Below are positions 1 through 8,424 of a DNA stretch of 64,000 nt, piece by piece. Within the stretch, counting starts at the first letter, position 1. Each line of letters begins with the position of its first letter. The notes beneath the pieces were generated by a model that made no database searches, was not told the origin of the DNA, and saw only the letters and a list, made by a program, of their open reading frames with translations. The stretch covers positions 1,657,192-1,721,191 of the forward strand of contig JAEPOK010000001.1 in NCBI GenBank assembly GCA_017642935.1. Reading direction: 5' to 3'. The stretch is from Hyphomicrobiales bacterium. Its GTDB lineage: Bacteria > Pseudomonadota > Alphaproteobacteria > Rhizobiales > MH13. A program made the position numbers and the translations under genes.

Positions 1-208
1 GAGGGGCATCGAGCAACGCGCTGCCTTTGGCCGTCAGGCTCAAACCCCTGGTGGTCTCGCCTATTAGGCCCTCGGCTTTCAGCGCTCTGGCTTGGCGCGA
101 CGCTATGGCTTTACCGTTCTGAACGCGCTTAAGCAGGCGGCGAAGTTCAGTTGCCAAGTTCGGCGCTGCGCCGGCAGGGTCTCTAAGTTCTGATTTAGGC
201 ATAGGCAT
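1..208 (-). CDS. DUF6456 domain-containing protein, 3' end beyond the window
   Basis: The frame starts at ATG 208 (MPMPKSELRDP) and stays open to base 1, so only the first 69 residues are present. They include a basic helix (TELRRLLKRVQNGKAIAS) and a short winged-helix-like piece ending in a LSLTAKGSALLDA stretch, as in MarR-like or DUF6456 proteins. The start lies inside the stop region of the upstream DnaA-like gene (14-base overlap), so the two are probably translationally coupled. From memory, a DnaA-C-type protein followed by DUF6456 is a recurrent pair in Hyphomicrobiales; the assignment rests on that context plus the HTH-like fragment. The function is unknown, probably DNA-binding. An alternative start is ATG 202. 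Confidence 0.6.
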   Translation of the reverse strand, partial: MPMPKSELRDPAGAAPNLATELRRLLKRVQNGKAIASRQARALKAEGLIGETTRGLSLTAKGSALLDAP

Positions 209-677
209 GCCCACCCGAAAGAGCCGCCGAAGGCCGTTCAGCGCGGACAACTAGGGTCAGGCAGCCAGCCAGGACGGCGCGTTCCAAATAGGCAATCTGG
301 TCATCGAACACCGAGCGGTCGCGCAAATCCTCCACCAGGCGGCAGGCATGGCCAACCGTGGTCCGGTCGCGCTCAAACAAGTCGCCAACTGTGGTGAGGG
401 AAAAGCCGAGAACGGTGTGGCAGAGGTACATGGCCACCTGCCTGGCCCGCGCGACATCGGCTTTGCCACGTGTCGAGGCACGCAGCGATTCGTGGGGAAC
501 GCCAAACACGCTGGCAACGCAGGCTTCGACCTGTCGTACACGGGCTTGAACAACGCCTCTTTCGCGCAAACGTTGCTTATCCGACACTGCGGACTGGCCA
601 CCATTTCTTGGGGAACTTGGTAGATTGGCAATCGCCACCGGGCGAGTGGATGTAAACTGAGCGACCCTATTCGTCAC
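195..677 (-). CDS. Stand-alone DnaA domain IV-like helix-turn-helix protein
   Basis: This 160-residue protein has a low-complexity N-terminus (1-40). Residues about 46-135 resemble the C-terminal DNA-binding domain of DnaA: a helical segment with RARQVAMYL, then the signature-like stretch VGDLFERDRTTVGHACRLVE at 97-116, which parallels the DnaA-box-binding motif. It has no AAA+ ATPase, so it is not an initiator. It may bind DnaA-box-like sites and modulate replication or transcription, which is inference. The start is GTG 677, preceded by a strong AAGAGGAGG ribosome-binding site. The downstream DUF6456 gene overlaps its end. Confidence 0.8.
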   Translation of the reverse strand: MTNRVAQFTSTRPVAIANLPSSPRNGGQSAVSDKQRLRERGVVQARVRQVEACVASVFGVPHESLRASTRGKADVARARQVAMYLCHTVLGFSLTTVGDLFERDRTTVGHACRLVEDLRDRSVFDDQIAYLERAVLAGCLTLVVRAERPSAALSGGHAYA

Positions 678-768
678 GTGAACCTCCTCTTAGGCATCTT
701 AGGTATTAATTCCTAAGTTATCCATCAGAAGTTCGGCGGGGATAAGTTTATGGCCTCGTTCCAACAAG

Positions 769-800
769 AAAAACGCCGCGTGCTTTCCCGCGGCGTTTTT
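769..800 (-). terminator. Rho-independent terminator of mucR
   Basis: A perfect 12-bp inverted repeat (AAAAACGCCGCG at 769-780, CGCGGCGTTTTT at 789-800) surrounds an 8-base loop. A T run closes the stem on either strand, so it could work both ways. It lies 80 bases downstream of the mucR stop and upstream of the DnaA-like gene, which fits termination of the minus-strand mucR transcript. Confidence 0.85.
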
Positions 801-879
801 GATGCGGCAGCTATCTGCCCGCTAACTCAAGACCTGGATGCCCGCTTACCAGCGAAACCCCAAGTTTAGTGGTATCGCG

Positions 880-1311
880 TTAGCTTGCTTTGGCGCGACG
901 CTGTCCAAGGCCCATTTCCTTGGCAAGACGCGAGCGCGCTTCAGCATAATTCGGTGCGACCATCGGGTAGTCCGACGGCAGGCCCCATTTTTCACGATAC
1001 TGCTCAGGCGACAGATCGTAATGGGTTTTGAGGTGACGCTTGAGAGACTTGAAGCGCTTTCCATCTTCCAAGCAGATCAGATAATCCGGTGTGATCGACT
1101 TCTTCGGCGGAACGGCAGGCTTCTGCTCTTCCTTCGGCGGCTCGGCAGGCAAGCCGACGAGAGTGCCGAGTGCGCCATGCACGTCGTTGATCAAATTGGG
1201 CAAGTCAGCTGCCGGGATGACATTGTGGCTGACATAAGCCGACACGATGTCCGCTGTCAGGTCCACAAGTGCACCGGAGGTGTCGACAGCTTCAGCTGTT
1301 TCTTCGCTCAT
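880..1311 (-). CDS. mucR: MucR/Ros family zinc-finger transcriptional regulator
   Basis: This 143-residue regulator is of normal length for MucR. It has an N-terminal oligomerisation region (about 1-55), a Pro/Lys-rich linker (55-72) and the prokaryotic Ros-type finger CX2DX9HX3H with C80, D83, H93 and H97, followed by the conserved [13 protein letters not shown] segment. MucR proteins are global regulators in alphaproteobacteria that bind AT-rich promoter DNA and often repress their own gene. The frame is open further upstream, but ATG 1311 (or the adjacent ATG 1314) follows an AAAGGA ribosome-binding site and gives the family length. It is monocistronic, with a terminator downstream. Confidence 0.92.
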   Translation of the reverse strand: MSEETAEAVDTSGALVDLTADIVSAYVSHNVIPAADLPNLINDVHGALGTLVGLPAEPPKEEQKPAVPPKKSITPDYLICLEDGKRFKSLKRHLKTHYDLSPEQYREKWGLPSDYPMVAPNYAEARSRLAKEMGLGQRRAKAS

Positions 1312-1555
1312 CATTATTCCTTTCACGCGTGCACGCGCCTGTTCGATTATCCAACGGCGCGGGGCAGGCAAATTTGTGACCAAGGGGTCTAAAAATGCGT
1401 TTTGAGGCTGATTCTCAGACATCGAAACAATTTCTTATTAGCCTCAGCAATCGCCAAAGGCAAAGATAAGTATGGTCTGACTGCTATTCAAACTGTTGAA
1501 ACAAATTTACCTAATGAAACGCAAACAACAAAGGCATTCGCTAAAAGTGCGAAGG
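1312..1555 (-). promoter_or_regulatory. AT-rich mucR leader and promoter region
   Basis: This 244-base stretch lies between the last mrp gene and mucR. About 1420-1560 is clearly AT-richer than the surrounding DNA, with runs such as AACAATTTCTTATTAG and AACAAATTTACCTAATG. MucR-family proteins prefer AT-rich DNA and commonly autoregulate, so this is the expected operator region, but no exact operator or -35/-10 pair is called. It contains no convincing gene. Confidence 0.45.
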
Positions 1556-1927
1556 TCAATCGTGGCTATCGCACCGCAATGTACGTCCATCATCTTTGTA
1601 TTTACCGGCCAGATCGTCAATACGGGTGCCTTCCCAGGGCTTATGGCCAACATAATAGGCAGCACGTGCAAGCAAATGGGCTGCGATCGGGGCGGTCAAT
1701 AGCAAGAACAGGAATGCGGCGAAGGCACGCGTGACAACACCTAGTTCGCCCGAGTGGAGCGCCAAGGCGGCCAGCAAAAGCCCTGAGCCCAAAGTTCCGG
1801 CCTTCGAAGCGGCGTGGCTGCGACTGTAAAGGTCAGGAAAACGCAAGATGCCAAGCGCAGCAACCAGCGTGAAAACTGCGCCGACAATGATGATCAGCCC
1901 AGTCAAGATATCGATGATGCCACTCAT
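1556..1927 (-). CDS. mrpG: Mrp Na+/H+ antiporter subunit G
   Basis: This small membrane subunit (123 residues) of the multisubunit Mrp/Mnh/Pha cation/proton antiporter has three hydrophobic segments (about 5-25, 36-57, 65-90). It carries the family pattern [20 protein letters not shown] after the first helix. It is the last gene of the mrpABCDEFG operon and overlaps mrpF by 4 bases (ATGA). The cytoplasmic C-terminal tail (about 90-123) is charged. MrpG is needed for complex assembly; it is not itself a proton channel. Confidence 0.93.
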   Translation of the reverse strand: MSGIIDILTGLIIIVGAVFTLVAALGILRFPDLYSRSHAASKAGTLGSGLLLAALALHSGELGVVTRAFAAFLFLLLTAPIAAHLLARAAYYVGHKPWEGTRIDDLAGKYKDDGRTLRCDSHD

Positions 1928-2316
1928 GATGGGCTGCCTCCGGCGCGCGCGCGCACGGTTTGCTTGGGCTTAACTGGTGTGCTGCGCGGCGGATGGGCGC
2001 GATGCACTGTATCGATAACGTCCGGATCAGCTTCCGGTGGGCGGTCGCGTTTCAAAACGAAACGCGCAAAAGCGACGGTCGCCAAGAAGCCGACAAGACC
2101 AAGCGCAATGGCGATATCAAGAAACAGGAAGTAACCAGTTTTCACCGCAACGACGGCGATGAACCCGATACCGGTCGCAACCAGCATGTCGAGCCCAAGG
2201 ACCCGGTCGGGCAGCGTCGGCCCGATGATGATGCGCGCAGCGATGACCAGAAAAGCAATGACCAGAACGCCCAAAGCAATGAGCGTGCAAGCATACAGAA
2301 AATCCTGAGTCGTCAT
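1924..2316 (-). CDS. mrpF: Mrp Na+/H+ antiporter subunit F
   Basis: This 130-residue protein has three transmembrane helices (about 7-28, 37-58, 62-84) and the typical segment [16 protein letters not shown] between helices 1 and 2. The C-terminal 40 residues are hydrophilic and Pro/Arg-rich, longer than in minimal MrpF proteins. It overlaps mrpE and mrpG by 4 bases each, showing tight coupling in the mrp operon. Confidence 0.93.
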   Translation of the reverse strand: MTTQDFLYACTLIALGVLVIAFLVIAARIIIGPTLPDRVLGLDMLVATGIGFIAVVAVKTGYFLFLDIAIALGLVGFLATVAFARFVLKRDRPPEADPDVIDTVHRAHPPRSTPVKPKQTVRARAGGSPS

Positions 2317-2792
2317 CGAAACGCCTCCATGATCTTCCGTTCAAAGCCGGTGGCTATGTCTTCCTTCAGTGCCTCAGGGTCCGGGACATGGATCGCATGA
2401 ATGTAGAGCGTACGGCGGTTGTCGGAGACATCGACCGACAACGTGCCCGGTGTCAGCGTAATCAAATTGGCAAGCAAGCTGATCTCAAAATCGCGATCAA
2501 CGGTTAGTGGGTAAGCAATGAAACCCGGCTCCAGCTTGGACAGGTCCGGCGTCAGCACCAGCTTGAAGACACGGATCGCTGACATTGTCAGCTCGTACAG
2601 GAACAGGACGGCAAGCGATGAGATGCGACGCACGCGACGCACATAACCGATCGTTCCGATCTGTTCGCGGATGAGAGACAGGGCGCCAAGCCCGAGGACG
2701 AACCCGAACAGCCCGTTGAGGAAAGAAAAGCCGCCGGTGACGAAGACCCAAGCAACCGCCAACAGCACGTTGACGAGGAACATACCGGTCAT
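2313..2792 (-). CDS. mrpE: Mrp Na+/H+ antiporter subunit E
   Basis: This is a 159-residue MrpE: two N-terminal hydrophobic segments, then a cytoplasmic domain with the family-typical [20 protein letters not shown] stretch and an acidic C-terminal helix. The frame stays open for 50 more codons into mrpD. ATG 2792 is chosen because CAGGGAG lies 7 bases upstream and the protein then has the normal length. A gap of 37 bases separates it from mrpD. Confidence 0.92.
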   Translation of the reverse strand: MTGMFLVNVLLAVAWVFVTGGFSFLNGLFGFVLGLGALSLIREQIGTIGYVRRVRRISSLAVLFLYELTMSAIRVFKLVLTPDLSKLEPGFIAYPLTVDRDFEISLLANLITLTPGTLSVDVSDNRRTLYIHAIHVPDPEALKEDIATGFERKIMEAFR

Positions 2793-2829
2793 GTTTGGGC
2801 TCCCTGCACTGCGTTGGTGTTTCTGATCA

Positions 2830-4413
2830 TCATGGCACGACCGGCGATACTGCCGTGATATAGGCGCTCGGATCGACAAGCCCAACCGCCGCCAGGCTGG
2901 CAAGGTGAACGGCTGGATTGGCGATGATGCCGATGCCGACAATCACCACAACCAGGATCGCTATCGGCGTCAGATAAGCGCGCGCTTCATCAAGGGAAAG
3001 ACCGGTGACGGGAACGGCTGCGCCGTCCAAATCGTTGCGCCAGAAAGCGAACAGCCAAACCCGGCCGATGGCGATCATCGCGATGAAGCTGGACACTAGA
3101 TAGGCTGCCGTCAGCCAACCTTCGCCTGCATCCATGGACGCGCGCACTAATATGACCTTCGGCCAGAAGCCGGAAAAAGGCGGCAGGCCTGATATGGCAA
3201 ACACAAGAATGAGGAAGAGGGCAGCAAAGAAAGGGCTAACCCGATAAAGCCCGCCGACCGAACGCAGATCGAAGGACCCGTTCATGCGCCCGATGACACC
3301 GGCAGCCAGATAAAGCGCGGCCATGACGAGTATGGAGTGGACGGCATAAAGGATCGCGCCGCGCAAGCCATCCGGCGTTGCCACCGCGATGCCGACAAAC
3401 ATCGCGCCAATGCCTGAAAGGACCAAAAAGCCGAGCACCTTACGGATGTCGGTACTCGCCAGCGCACCGGCTGCGCCAAGCAGCGACGTTAGCGCGGCGA
3501 TCCAAACCAGAACCTCCTGGAACGTATCGAAGGTGCCGGGATACAGCATGCCGGCAACACGCAGCAGGGCGTAGACACCAACCTTGGTGAGCAGCGCCGC
3601 GAAGACCGCCGATGTGACAATATTCGGCGTGTGATAACTTGCCGGCAGCCAGAAATTCAGTGGAAAGGCTGCAGCTTTCATCGCAAACGCGAAGATGAAC
3701 AAGGCGCCGATCGTCGCCAGCGGCATGCCACTTCCGCCAGCTTGGCTCTCGGCGATGCGCAGCGTTAGATCGGCCATATTGAGCGTGCCGAACAGGCCAT
3801 AGGTATAGCCAACGCCGATGAGGAACAGCGTGGTGGCGACCAGGTTTAAGAAAGCATATTTCACAGCGCCGTCGAGCTGAGCATGCGAATTGCCAAGCAC
3901 GATGAGGCCGAAAGACGAAATCAGCAGTACCTCAAACCACACATAAAGGTTGAAAAGGTCAGCGGTCAGAAAAGCACCGGAAACACCGGACGTGAGCATC
4001 AAAAGGAACGGGTAGAAGCCATAGCGTCGCCCGTCGCCATCCACGCTTTTGGCTGAATAAAGGACGCTGACCAGCGCGACCAACGAAGATGTCAGCACCA
4101 TGATGACGCTGAGCGCATCGGCGTTGAACGAAATGCCAAAGGGCGGCAGCCACCGGCCCATGGCCATGAAGACTGGCCCGGTGTCCAGAACGCGCGCGGT
4201 CAACGCCAGATTGCCAATGAAAACAACACCAAGCGTGATGCCGGCGATCCAAGGCTGAAGGTGTGGCTGGCGACGCATCATCAGCGCCAAAGCCGACATG
4301 ATGAGCGGTCCTGCGACCGGCAGCACGACGAGATAGTCGGCAGCCGTCACCGTTGCGTCGACATAGGCGACGCTCAGATCGACATAAGAGGAAGAGTCGG
4401 TTTCACCGGCCAT
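2830..4413 (-). CDS. mrpD: Mrp Na+/H+ antiporter subunit D
   Basis: This 527-residue polytopic protein of the proton-conducting NuoL/M/N-like family has about 14 transmembrane helices. It carries the conserved helix-7/8 signature FAMKAAAFPLNFWLPASYHT, with the Lys that lines the putative proton channel. It works with MrpA to exchange cytoplasmic Na+ for external protons, supporting alkali and salt tolerance. It is the fourth gene of the operon, 13 bases after mrpC. Confidence 0.95.
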   Translation of the reverse strand: MAGETDSSSYVDLSVAYVDATVTAADYLVVLPVAGPLIMSALALMMRRQPHLQPWIAGITLGVVFIGNLALTARVLDTGPVFMAMGRWLPPFGISFNADALSVIMVLTSSLVALVSVLYSAKSVDGDGRRYGFYPFLLMLTSGVSGAFLTADLFNLYVWFEVLLISSFGLIVLGNSHAQLDGAVKYAFLNLVATTLFLIGVGYTYGLFGTLNMADLTLRIAESQAGGSGMPLATIGALFIFAFAMKAAAFPLNFWLPASYHTPNIVTSAVFAALLTKVGVYALLRVAGMLYPGTFDTFQEVLVWIAALTSLLGAAGALASTDIRKVLGFLVLSGIGAMFVGIAVATPDGLRGAILYAVHSILVMAALYLAAGVIGRMNGSFDLRSVGGLYRVSPFFAALFLILVFAISGLPPFSGFWPKVILVRASMDAGEGWLTAAYLVSSFIAMIAIGRVWLFAFWRNDLDGAAVPVTGLSLDEARAYLTPIAILVVVIVGIGIIANPAVHLASLAAVGLVDPSAYITAVSPVVP

Positions 4414-4426
4414 GCGTGTTCAGTCC

Positions 4427-4804
4427 TCAGTATCCCTGCGGTGGGCGCGGCGCATCGACCGGCTCAGCCACACGCATATGGTCGGTATCGTCGGTGCCCA
4501 GCTCCTGGTAGGCCCGCATGGCGAGCACCAGAAGGAAGGCAAAAATCGAAAAGGCGATCACGATCGCCGTCAGAACAAGCGCCTGCGGCAATGGATTGGC
4601 GGTAACGGTCGGCGGAGCCGTGAGGCCGAGCGGGATGAACGCCGGCACTTCATGAGTCAAACGACCGGCGGTGAAGATCAACAAGTTGACCGCGTTCGAC
4701 AGCAAGGCCGCGCCGAGCAGAAGGCGGATCACATGGCGCGAGAGCATCAGATAGACCGATGCCGCGAAGTAGACGCCTATAAGGACGGAAAGCACAAACT
4801 CCAT
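4427..4804 (-). CDS. mrpC: Mrp Na+/H+ antiporter subunit C
   Basis: This 125-residue NuoK-like subunit has three transmembrane helices (about 4-22, 28-50, 70-95). It carries the typical segments LLGAALLSNAVNLLIF and PLPQALVLTAIVIAFSIFAF. The C-terminal 25 residues are hydrophilic. It lies between mrpB (2 bases upstream) and mrpD. Confidence 0.94.
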   Translation of the reverse strand: MEFVLSVLIGVYFAASVYLMLSRHVIRLLLGAALLSNAVNLLIFTAGRLTHEVPAFIPLGLTAPPTVTANPLPQALVLTAIVIAFSIFAFLLVLAMRAYQELGTDDTDHMRVAEPVDAPRPPQGY

Positions 4805-4806
4805 GG

Positions 4807-5226
4807 TCAGTTGTCCGTCCGCTCTTCAAGGGCGAGCGCAATGCCGCCGATCGTCCCAAGGACCACCAAATAGACCCCAATGTCGAAGATCAGGATCGTG
4901 GACAGCTTCAGTTCAACGCCGAAGATCACTGGTGATGTCCAAAGCCCAGTGAGGAAAGGCGCATTGACCATCATCGATGGCAGGCCCGACACGCCGGATA
5001 GAAAAAGACCGAAGGCGGCGATATGCATCGGGTGCGCCCAGATCGCGCGACGAACCGCTGGCACACCATTCGAGATGCCGTAAATCGCTAACGCTGACGC
5101 TGCAATGAGCCCGCCGATAAAGCCACCGCCCGGCTCGTTGTGGCCGCGCAGCAAGATGAAAACGGAAAAGATAACCATCAACGTGGTCAGGTAAGGCGCC
5201 AGGGCCCGGAAGATCACGGTGTTCAT
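4807..5226 (-). CDS. mrpB: Mrp Na+/H+ antiporter subunit B
   Basis: This 139-residue MnhB-family subunit has four transmembrane helices and the diagnostic motif [16 protein letters not shown] (about 25-40). It starts inside the mrpA stop codon (ATGA overlap). Having a separate mrpB in addition to the long mrpA is the standard seven-gene arrangement; some rhizobia instead carry a fused A/B subunit. Confidence 0.94.
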   Translation of the reverse strand: MNTVIFRALAPYLTTLMVIFSVFILLRGHNEPGGGFIGGLIAASALAIYGISNGVPAVRRAIWAHPMHIAAFGLFLSGVSGLPSMMVNAPFLTGLWTSPVIFGVELKLSTILIFDIGVYLVVLGTIGGIALALEERTDN

Positions 5227-7640
5227 TCGGCGGCCTCCCGAACAGGTTGCTCAGCGGCTGGATCAGTGGTGACCGGTTTCTTGGTTTTCGGCTTCAACCG
5301 AACCAGGGCAAGGATCGCCAGACCCGCAATGAGCACGACGCCGATTTCACCGAGCGTATCAAGGCCGCGATAGTCCACGATGATGACGTTCACGATGTTG
5401 CGGCCCTGTGCAATCGGATAGGAATGCTCCGTGAAGAACTCGGCCAGGCGGGTGTCGAACGGGTGCGAGAGCACCGAAAGCAGAAGGCCGGTCAAGCCGA
5501 TGCCGCAGGCAATCGCGATCACGCCATCCATCATCGACTGCCAGAACGAGCGATGGTCGCGCTTAAAGAGCGCGAGCCTGGTCAGAACCAGGGCGAGGAT
5601 CACAACCGACAGTGTCTCCACCATAAACTGGGTGAAGGAAAGATCGGGCGCGCCGAAGAGCATGAAGATCAGCGCGACCGCAAAGCCCTGGATGCCGAGA
5701 GAGACAATGGCAGTTAGGCGATTGGACGCTGTCAGCACGGCAGCGATGCCGATGAGCGCAATGATAACGACGGCAAGCTCATAGAACGCGACGTCGCTGA
5801 GGTCAGGCAGTTCGGTCAATGTTGGCCACTCGCCGAAAACGGTGAGCGGGACAATCAAGGCGACTGCGACCAGCGCAAAGGTGATCGTCATATAGCCTTC
5901 CATACGGCCAAACTGGATGCGCCGCGTGATGGCATAGCAGATCGAAACCAGGCCAGCGATGGCCTGATCGAAGCCTTTATCAGGACCCCAACCGATGAAA
6001 TCCAAGACGCCGGCGATCATGGCGCGGACGCGATCGAGGAAGAGGTAAAGCGTCGTGCCAATGGCGATGGTCACCAGCGAAAGGACCACAGCGATGTTGA
6101 AGCCTTCCCAAAGGTGCAGGCTTACCGAAACATCTTCGCCAAGGATCGCCGACAGCAGCGGCTGGATAACGATGTTGCCGGTCGTGGCGGCCAACAGGCC
6201 GCCGATCAGGCTGAGCGTCGCCAGCGTCACTGGACCGGCCCACAGCATCAGCGGGCCTTCATGGGCGTTTTTCGGCGTTTCTTTCTTCTGCCCATAGAAG
6301 GGGCGCAGCGCAACCGCGAAGCCAGCGGCAAACATCATGGCGTTGCCGAGGACCAGCGACGTCGTCAGCAGGATCGATTGCAGATCGGGATAGGCCGCGC
6401 CTTTGTACATGTATTCCTTGGCAAGGAACCCGATGAACGGCGGCAAACCGCCCATAGACAGCGCCGCTAGCAAGGCAGCAGCCGCCGTAATCGGCATCGC
6501 AGAGCGCAGACCGCCGAGCTTGGTGAGATCGCGCGTACCAGCCTCGTGATCGATGGTGCCGGCGACCATGAAGAGCGCGGCTTTGAAGAGTGCGTGGGCG
6601 ACGAGATAAAGGGCTGCGCCTTTGATGATCGCTTCGTCGGATGTACCTGTCAGAGCCACCAAAAGTCCGAGCGAGGCCACCGTCGTATAGGCGAGCATCA
6701 GCTTTAGATCGGTCTGGCGTAGCGCCAGGATCGCGCCGACCAAGAGCGTTACGCAGCCGAAGATGGGCAGGATCGTCGACCAAAGAACGGTGTCGCCTAG
6801 CGTCGGGTTAAGCCGCATCAACAGATAGACGCCTGCCTTCACCATGGTGGCCGAGTGCAGATAGGCCGAAACAGGCGTCGGCGCTTCCATCGCGTTGGGC
6901 AACCAGAAATGGAAAGGGAACTGCGCCGACTTTGTGAAGGCGCCGCCAAGCACCAGCAGCAGGATCGGCACGTAAAGCACACTGCCTTTAATCGCCGGCG
7001 CCATCGTCGCCATTTCCGACAGCGAGAAGGTGCCCGTGTAGGACGCCATCAGCAGCAAGCCGGCAAGCAGGGCAAGGCCACCGCCACCGGTGACGACCAG
7101 CGCTTGAATGGCAGCGCGGCGGGAGCGCTCAGCTTTGTGATTGAAACCGATCAGCAGGAACGATGTGATCGATGTCAGCTCCCAATAGACGAACAGGGTG
7201 ATGACATCGTCGGCGAGCACCACGCCAAGCATCGAGCCCATGAAGAGCAGAATGAAAGAGAAGAACCGCCCGAGATGCTCATGGCCTTTCAGATAGCCAC
7301 CGGCATAGAGGACGATGAAAAACCCAATGCCGGAAATGAGCAGCGCAAAGGTGTGCGCCAGGCCATCAACGTAAAAATCAGCACCGATGCCGAGCGACGG
7401 TACCCAAGGTAAGGTGAACAGATAGCGCCCACCCTCGGCCACCGAAGGCAATACGCCATCGGCCGTTTCGGTCGGCACCATATAGCCTAGAAAATGAAAG
7501 ACGATGTAGGCCGGCGCGAGGGCCAGCAGCCAGGCAGCCTTATGCCCAAGCCATTTGTGGGCGAAGGGGGCAATGGCGGCGGCGATGAACGGCGCGGCAA
7601 GCGCGAGGTAAAAACCTGCAGGGCTGTCGGGTCCGATCAC
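5223..7640 (-). CDS. mrpA: Mrp Na+/H+ antiporter subunit A
   Basis: This 805-residue NuoL-like subunit is the largest of the complex. The N-terminal two thirds hold the proton-channel core ([20 protein letters not shown] near residue 230 and [15 protein letters not shown] just after). The C-terminal part (about 600-780) is the MrpA-specific extension with additional helices related to MnhB/NuoJ. It begins at GTG 7640; the upstream Shine-Dalgarno is weak, so the start is less certain than the rest. It is the first gene of the mrpABCDEFG operon, whose promoter must lie in 7641-7975. Confidence 0.95.
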   Translation of the reverse strand: MIGPDSPAGFYLALAAPFIAAAIAPFAHKWLGHKAAWLLALAPAYIVFHFLGYMVPTETADGVLPSVAEGGRYLFTLPWVPSLGIGADFYVDGLAHTFALLISGIGFFIVLYAGGYLKGHEHLGRFFSFILLFMGSMLGVVLADDVITLFVYWELTSITSFLLIGFNHKAERSRRAAIQALVVTGGGGLALLAGLLLMASYTGTFSLSEMATMAPAIKGSVLYVPILLLVLGGAFTKSAQFPFHFWLPNAMEAPTPVSAYLHSATMVKAGVYLLMRLNPTLGDTVLWSTILPIFGCVTLLVGAILALRQTDLKLMLAYTTVASLGLLVALTGTSDEAIIKGAALYLVAHALFKAALFMVAGTIDHEAGTRDLTKLGGLRSAMPITAAAALLAALSMGGLPPFIGFLAKEYMYKGAAYPDLQSILLTTSLVLGNAMMFAAGFAVALRPFYGQKKETPKNAHEGPLMLWAGPVTLATLSLIGGLLAATTGNIVIQPLLSAILGEDVSVSLHLWEGFNIAVVLSLVTIAIGTTLYLFLDRVRAMIAGVLDFIGWGPDKGFDQAIAGLVSICYAITRRIQFGRMEGYMTITFALVAVALIVPLTVFGEWPTLTELPDLSDVAFYELAVVIIALIGIAAVLTASNRLTAIVSLGIQGFAVALIFMLFGAPDLSFTQFMVETLSVVILALVLTRLALFKRDHRSFWQSMMDGVIAIACGIGLTGLLLSVLSHPFDTRLAEFFTEHSYPIAQGRNIVNVIIVDYRGLDTLGEIGVVLIAGLAILALVRLKPKTKKPVTTDPAAEQPVREAAE

Positions 7641-7975
7641 GGAGCGTACGGGCCTATCTTAGTGACAACAATGGCGGGACGAACTGCACGCGAATCGGGC
7701 AGGCGAAGGAGGCTCTCCTTCGGAAGTTTACCTATACGCCCTGCGCCCCCGGTCAATGGTTTTCGGTTCAAAAAGGACGACATAGCGCCGCACCTGTGCC
7801 TGAAATGCACAAGTTAACGCCTTGCCACAAGTAACCCATTGGATTGGTTCACAGGCTTTCGCCTCCGCTGGGCGGCTATTTCTGATGATGAGCTGCCGCT
7901 TTGACCGCTTGTTGTTCGCCGGTAAGCGCTTATGTTCGCTGCTCACTTTGCTTTCCCATTCGCCATGAGGACCCC
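7641..7975. promoter_or_regulatory. Divergent intergenic region mrpA / msrB
   Basis: These 335 bases separate two divergently transcribed units (mrp operon, minus; msrB and the S9 peptidase, plus), so both promoters should be here. Short frames through it look like noise, and no strong hairpin, tRNA or repeat was seen. No promoter hexamers are called with confidence. Confidence 0.5.
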
Positions 7976-8413
7976 ATGTCCAAGACCTACGATCCCTTGC
8001 CCGCAGACGTCGATCCGAAGAGCCTGTCGGAGGCCGAATGGAAAGAGCGGTTAACGCCGGAAGCCTTCAAGGTAGCGCGCAAGCACGGGACCGAACGGGC
8101 GTTCAGCCATCCTTACAACGAGGAAAAGCGTGAGGGTGTGTTCAGCTGCATTTGCTGTGGCCAACCGCTGTTTTCGTCGGAGACGAAATTCGATTCAGGC
8201 ACGGGTTGGCCAAGCTTCTTCCAACCCATTGGTGAAGGCGCGGTTGAAGACCATGAGGACCGTTCGTTCTTTATGCGCCGGGTGGAAAACCGTTGCTCGC
8301 GCTGCGACGCGCATTTGGGTCACGTGTTCACCGACGGGCCTCAGCCGACGGGTCTGCGCTACTGCATGAACGGCGTAGCGCTGCATTTCGAACCCGAAGA
8401 GTCCGAGAGCTAG
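7976..8413 (+). CDS. msrB: Peptide-methionine (R)-S-oxide reductase MsrB
   Basis: This 145-residue MsrB reduces the R epimer of methionine sulfoxide in proteins. It has both zinc-binding CXXC pairs (C58/C61 and C107/C110), the FDSGTGWPSFFQP substrate loop, and catalytic C130 in RYCMNG near the C-terminus. The frame extends 25 codons upstream, but ATG 7976 is preceded by ATGAGGA and fits the family length. It is followed 11 bases later by the S9 peptidase, likely cotranscribed. Confidence 0.95.
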   Translation: MSKTYDPLPADVDPKSLSEAEWKERLTPEAFKVARKHGTERAFSHPYNEEKREGVFSCICCGQPLFSSETKFDSGTGWPSFFQPIGEGAVEDHEDRSFFMRRVENRCSRCDAHLGHVFTDGPQPTGLRYCMNGVALHFEPEESES

Positions 8414-8424
8414 GGCCGCGAACC

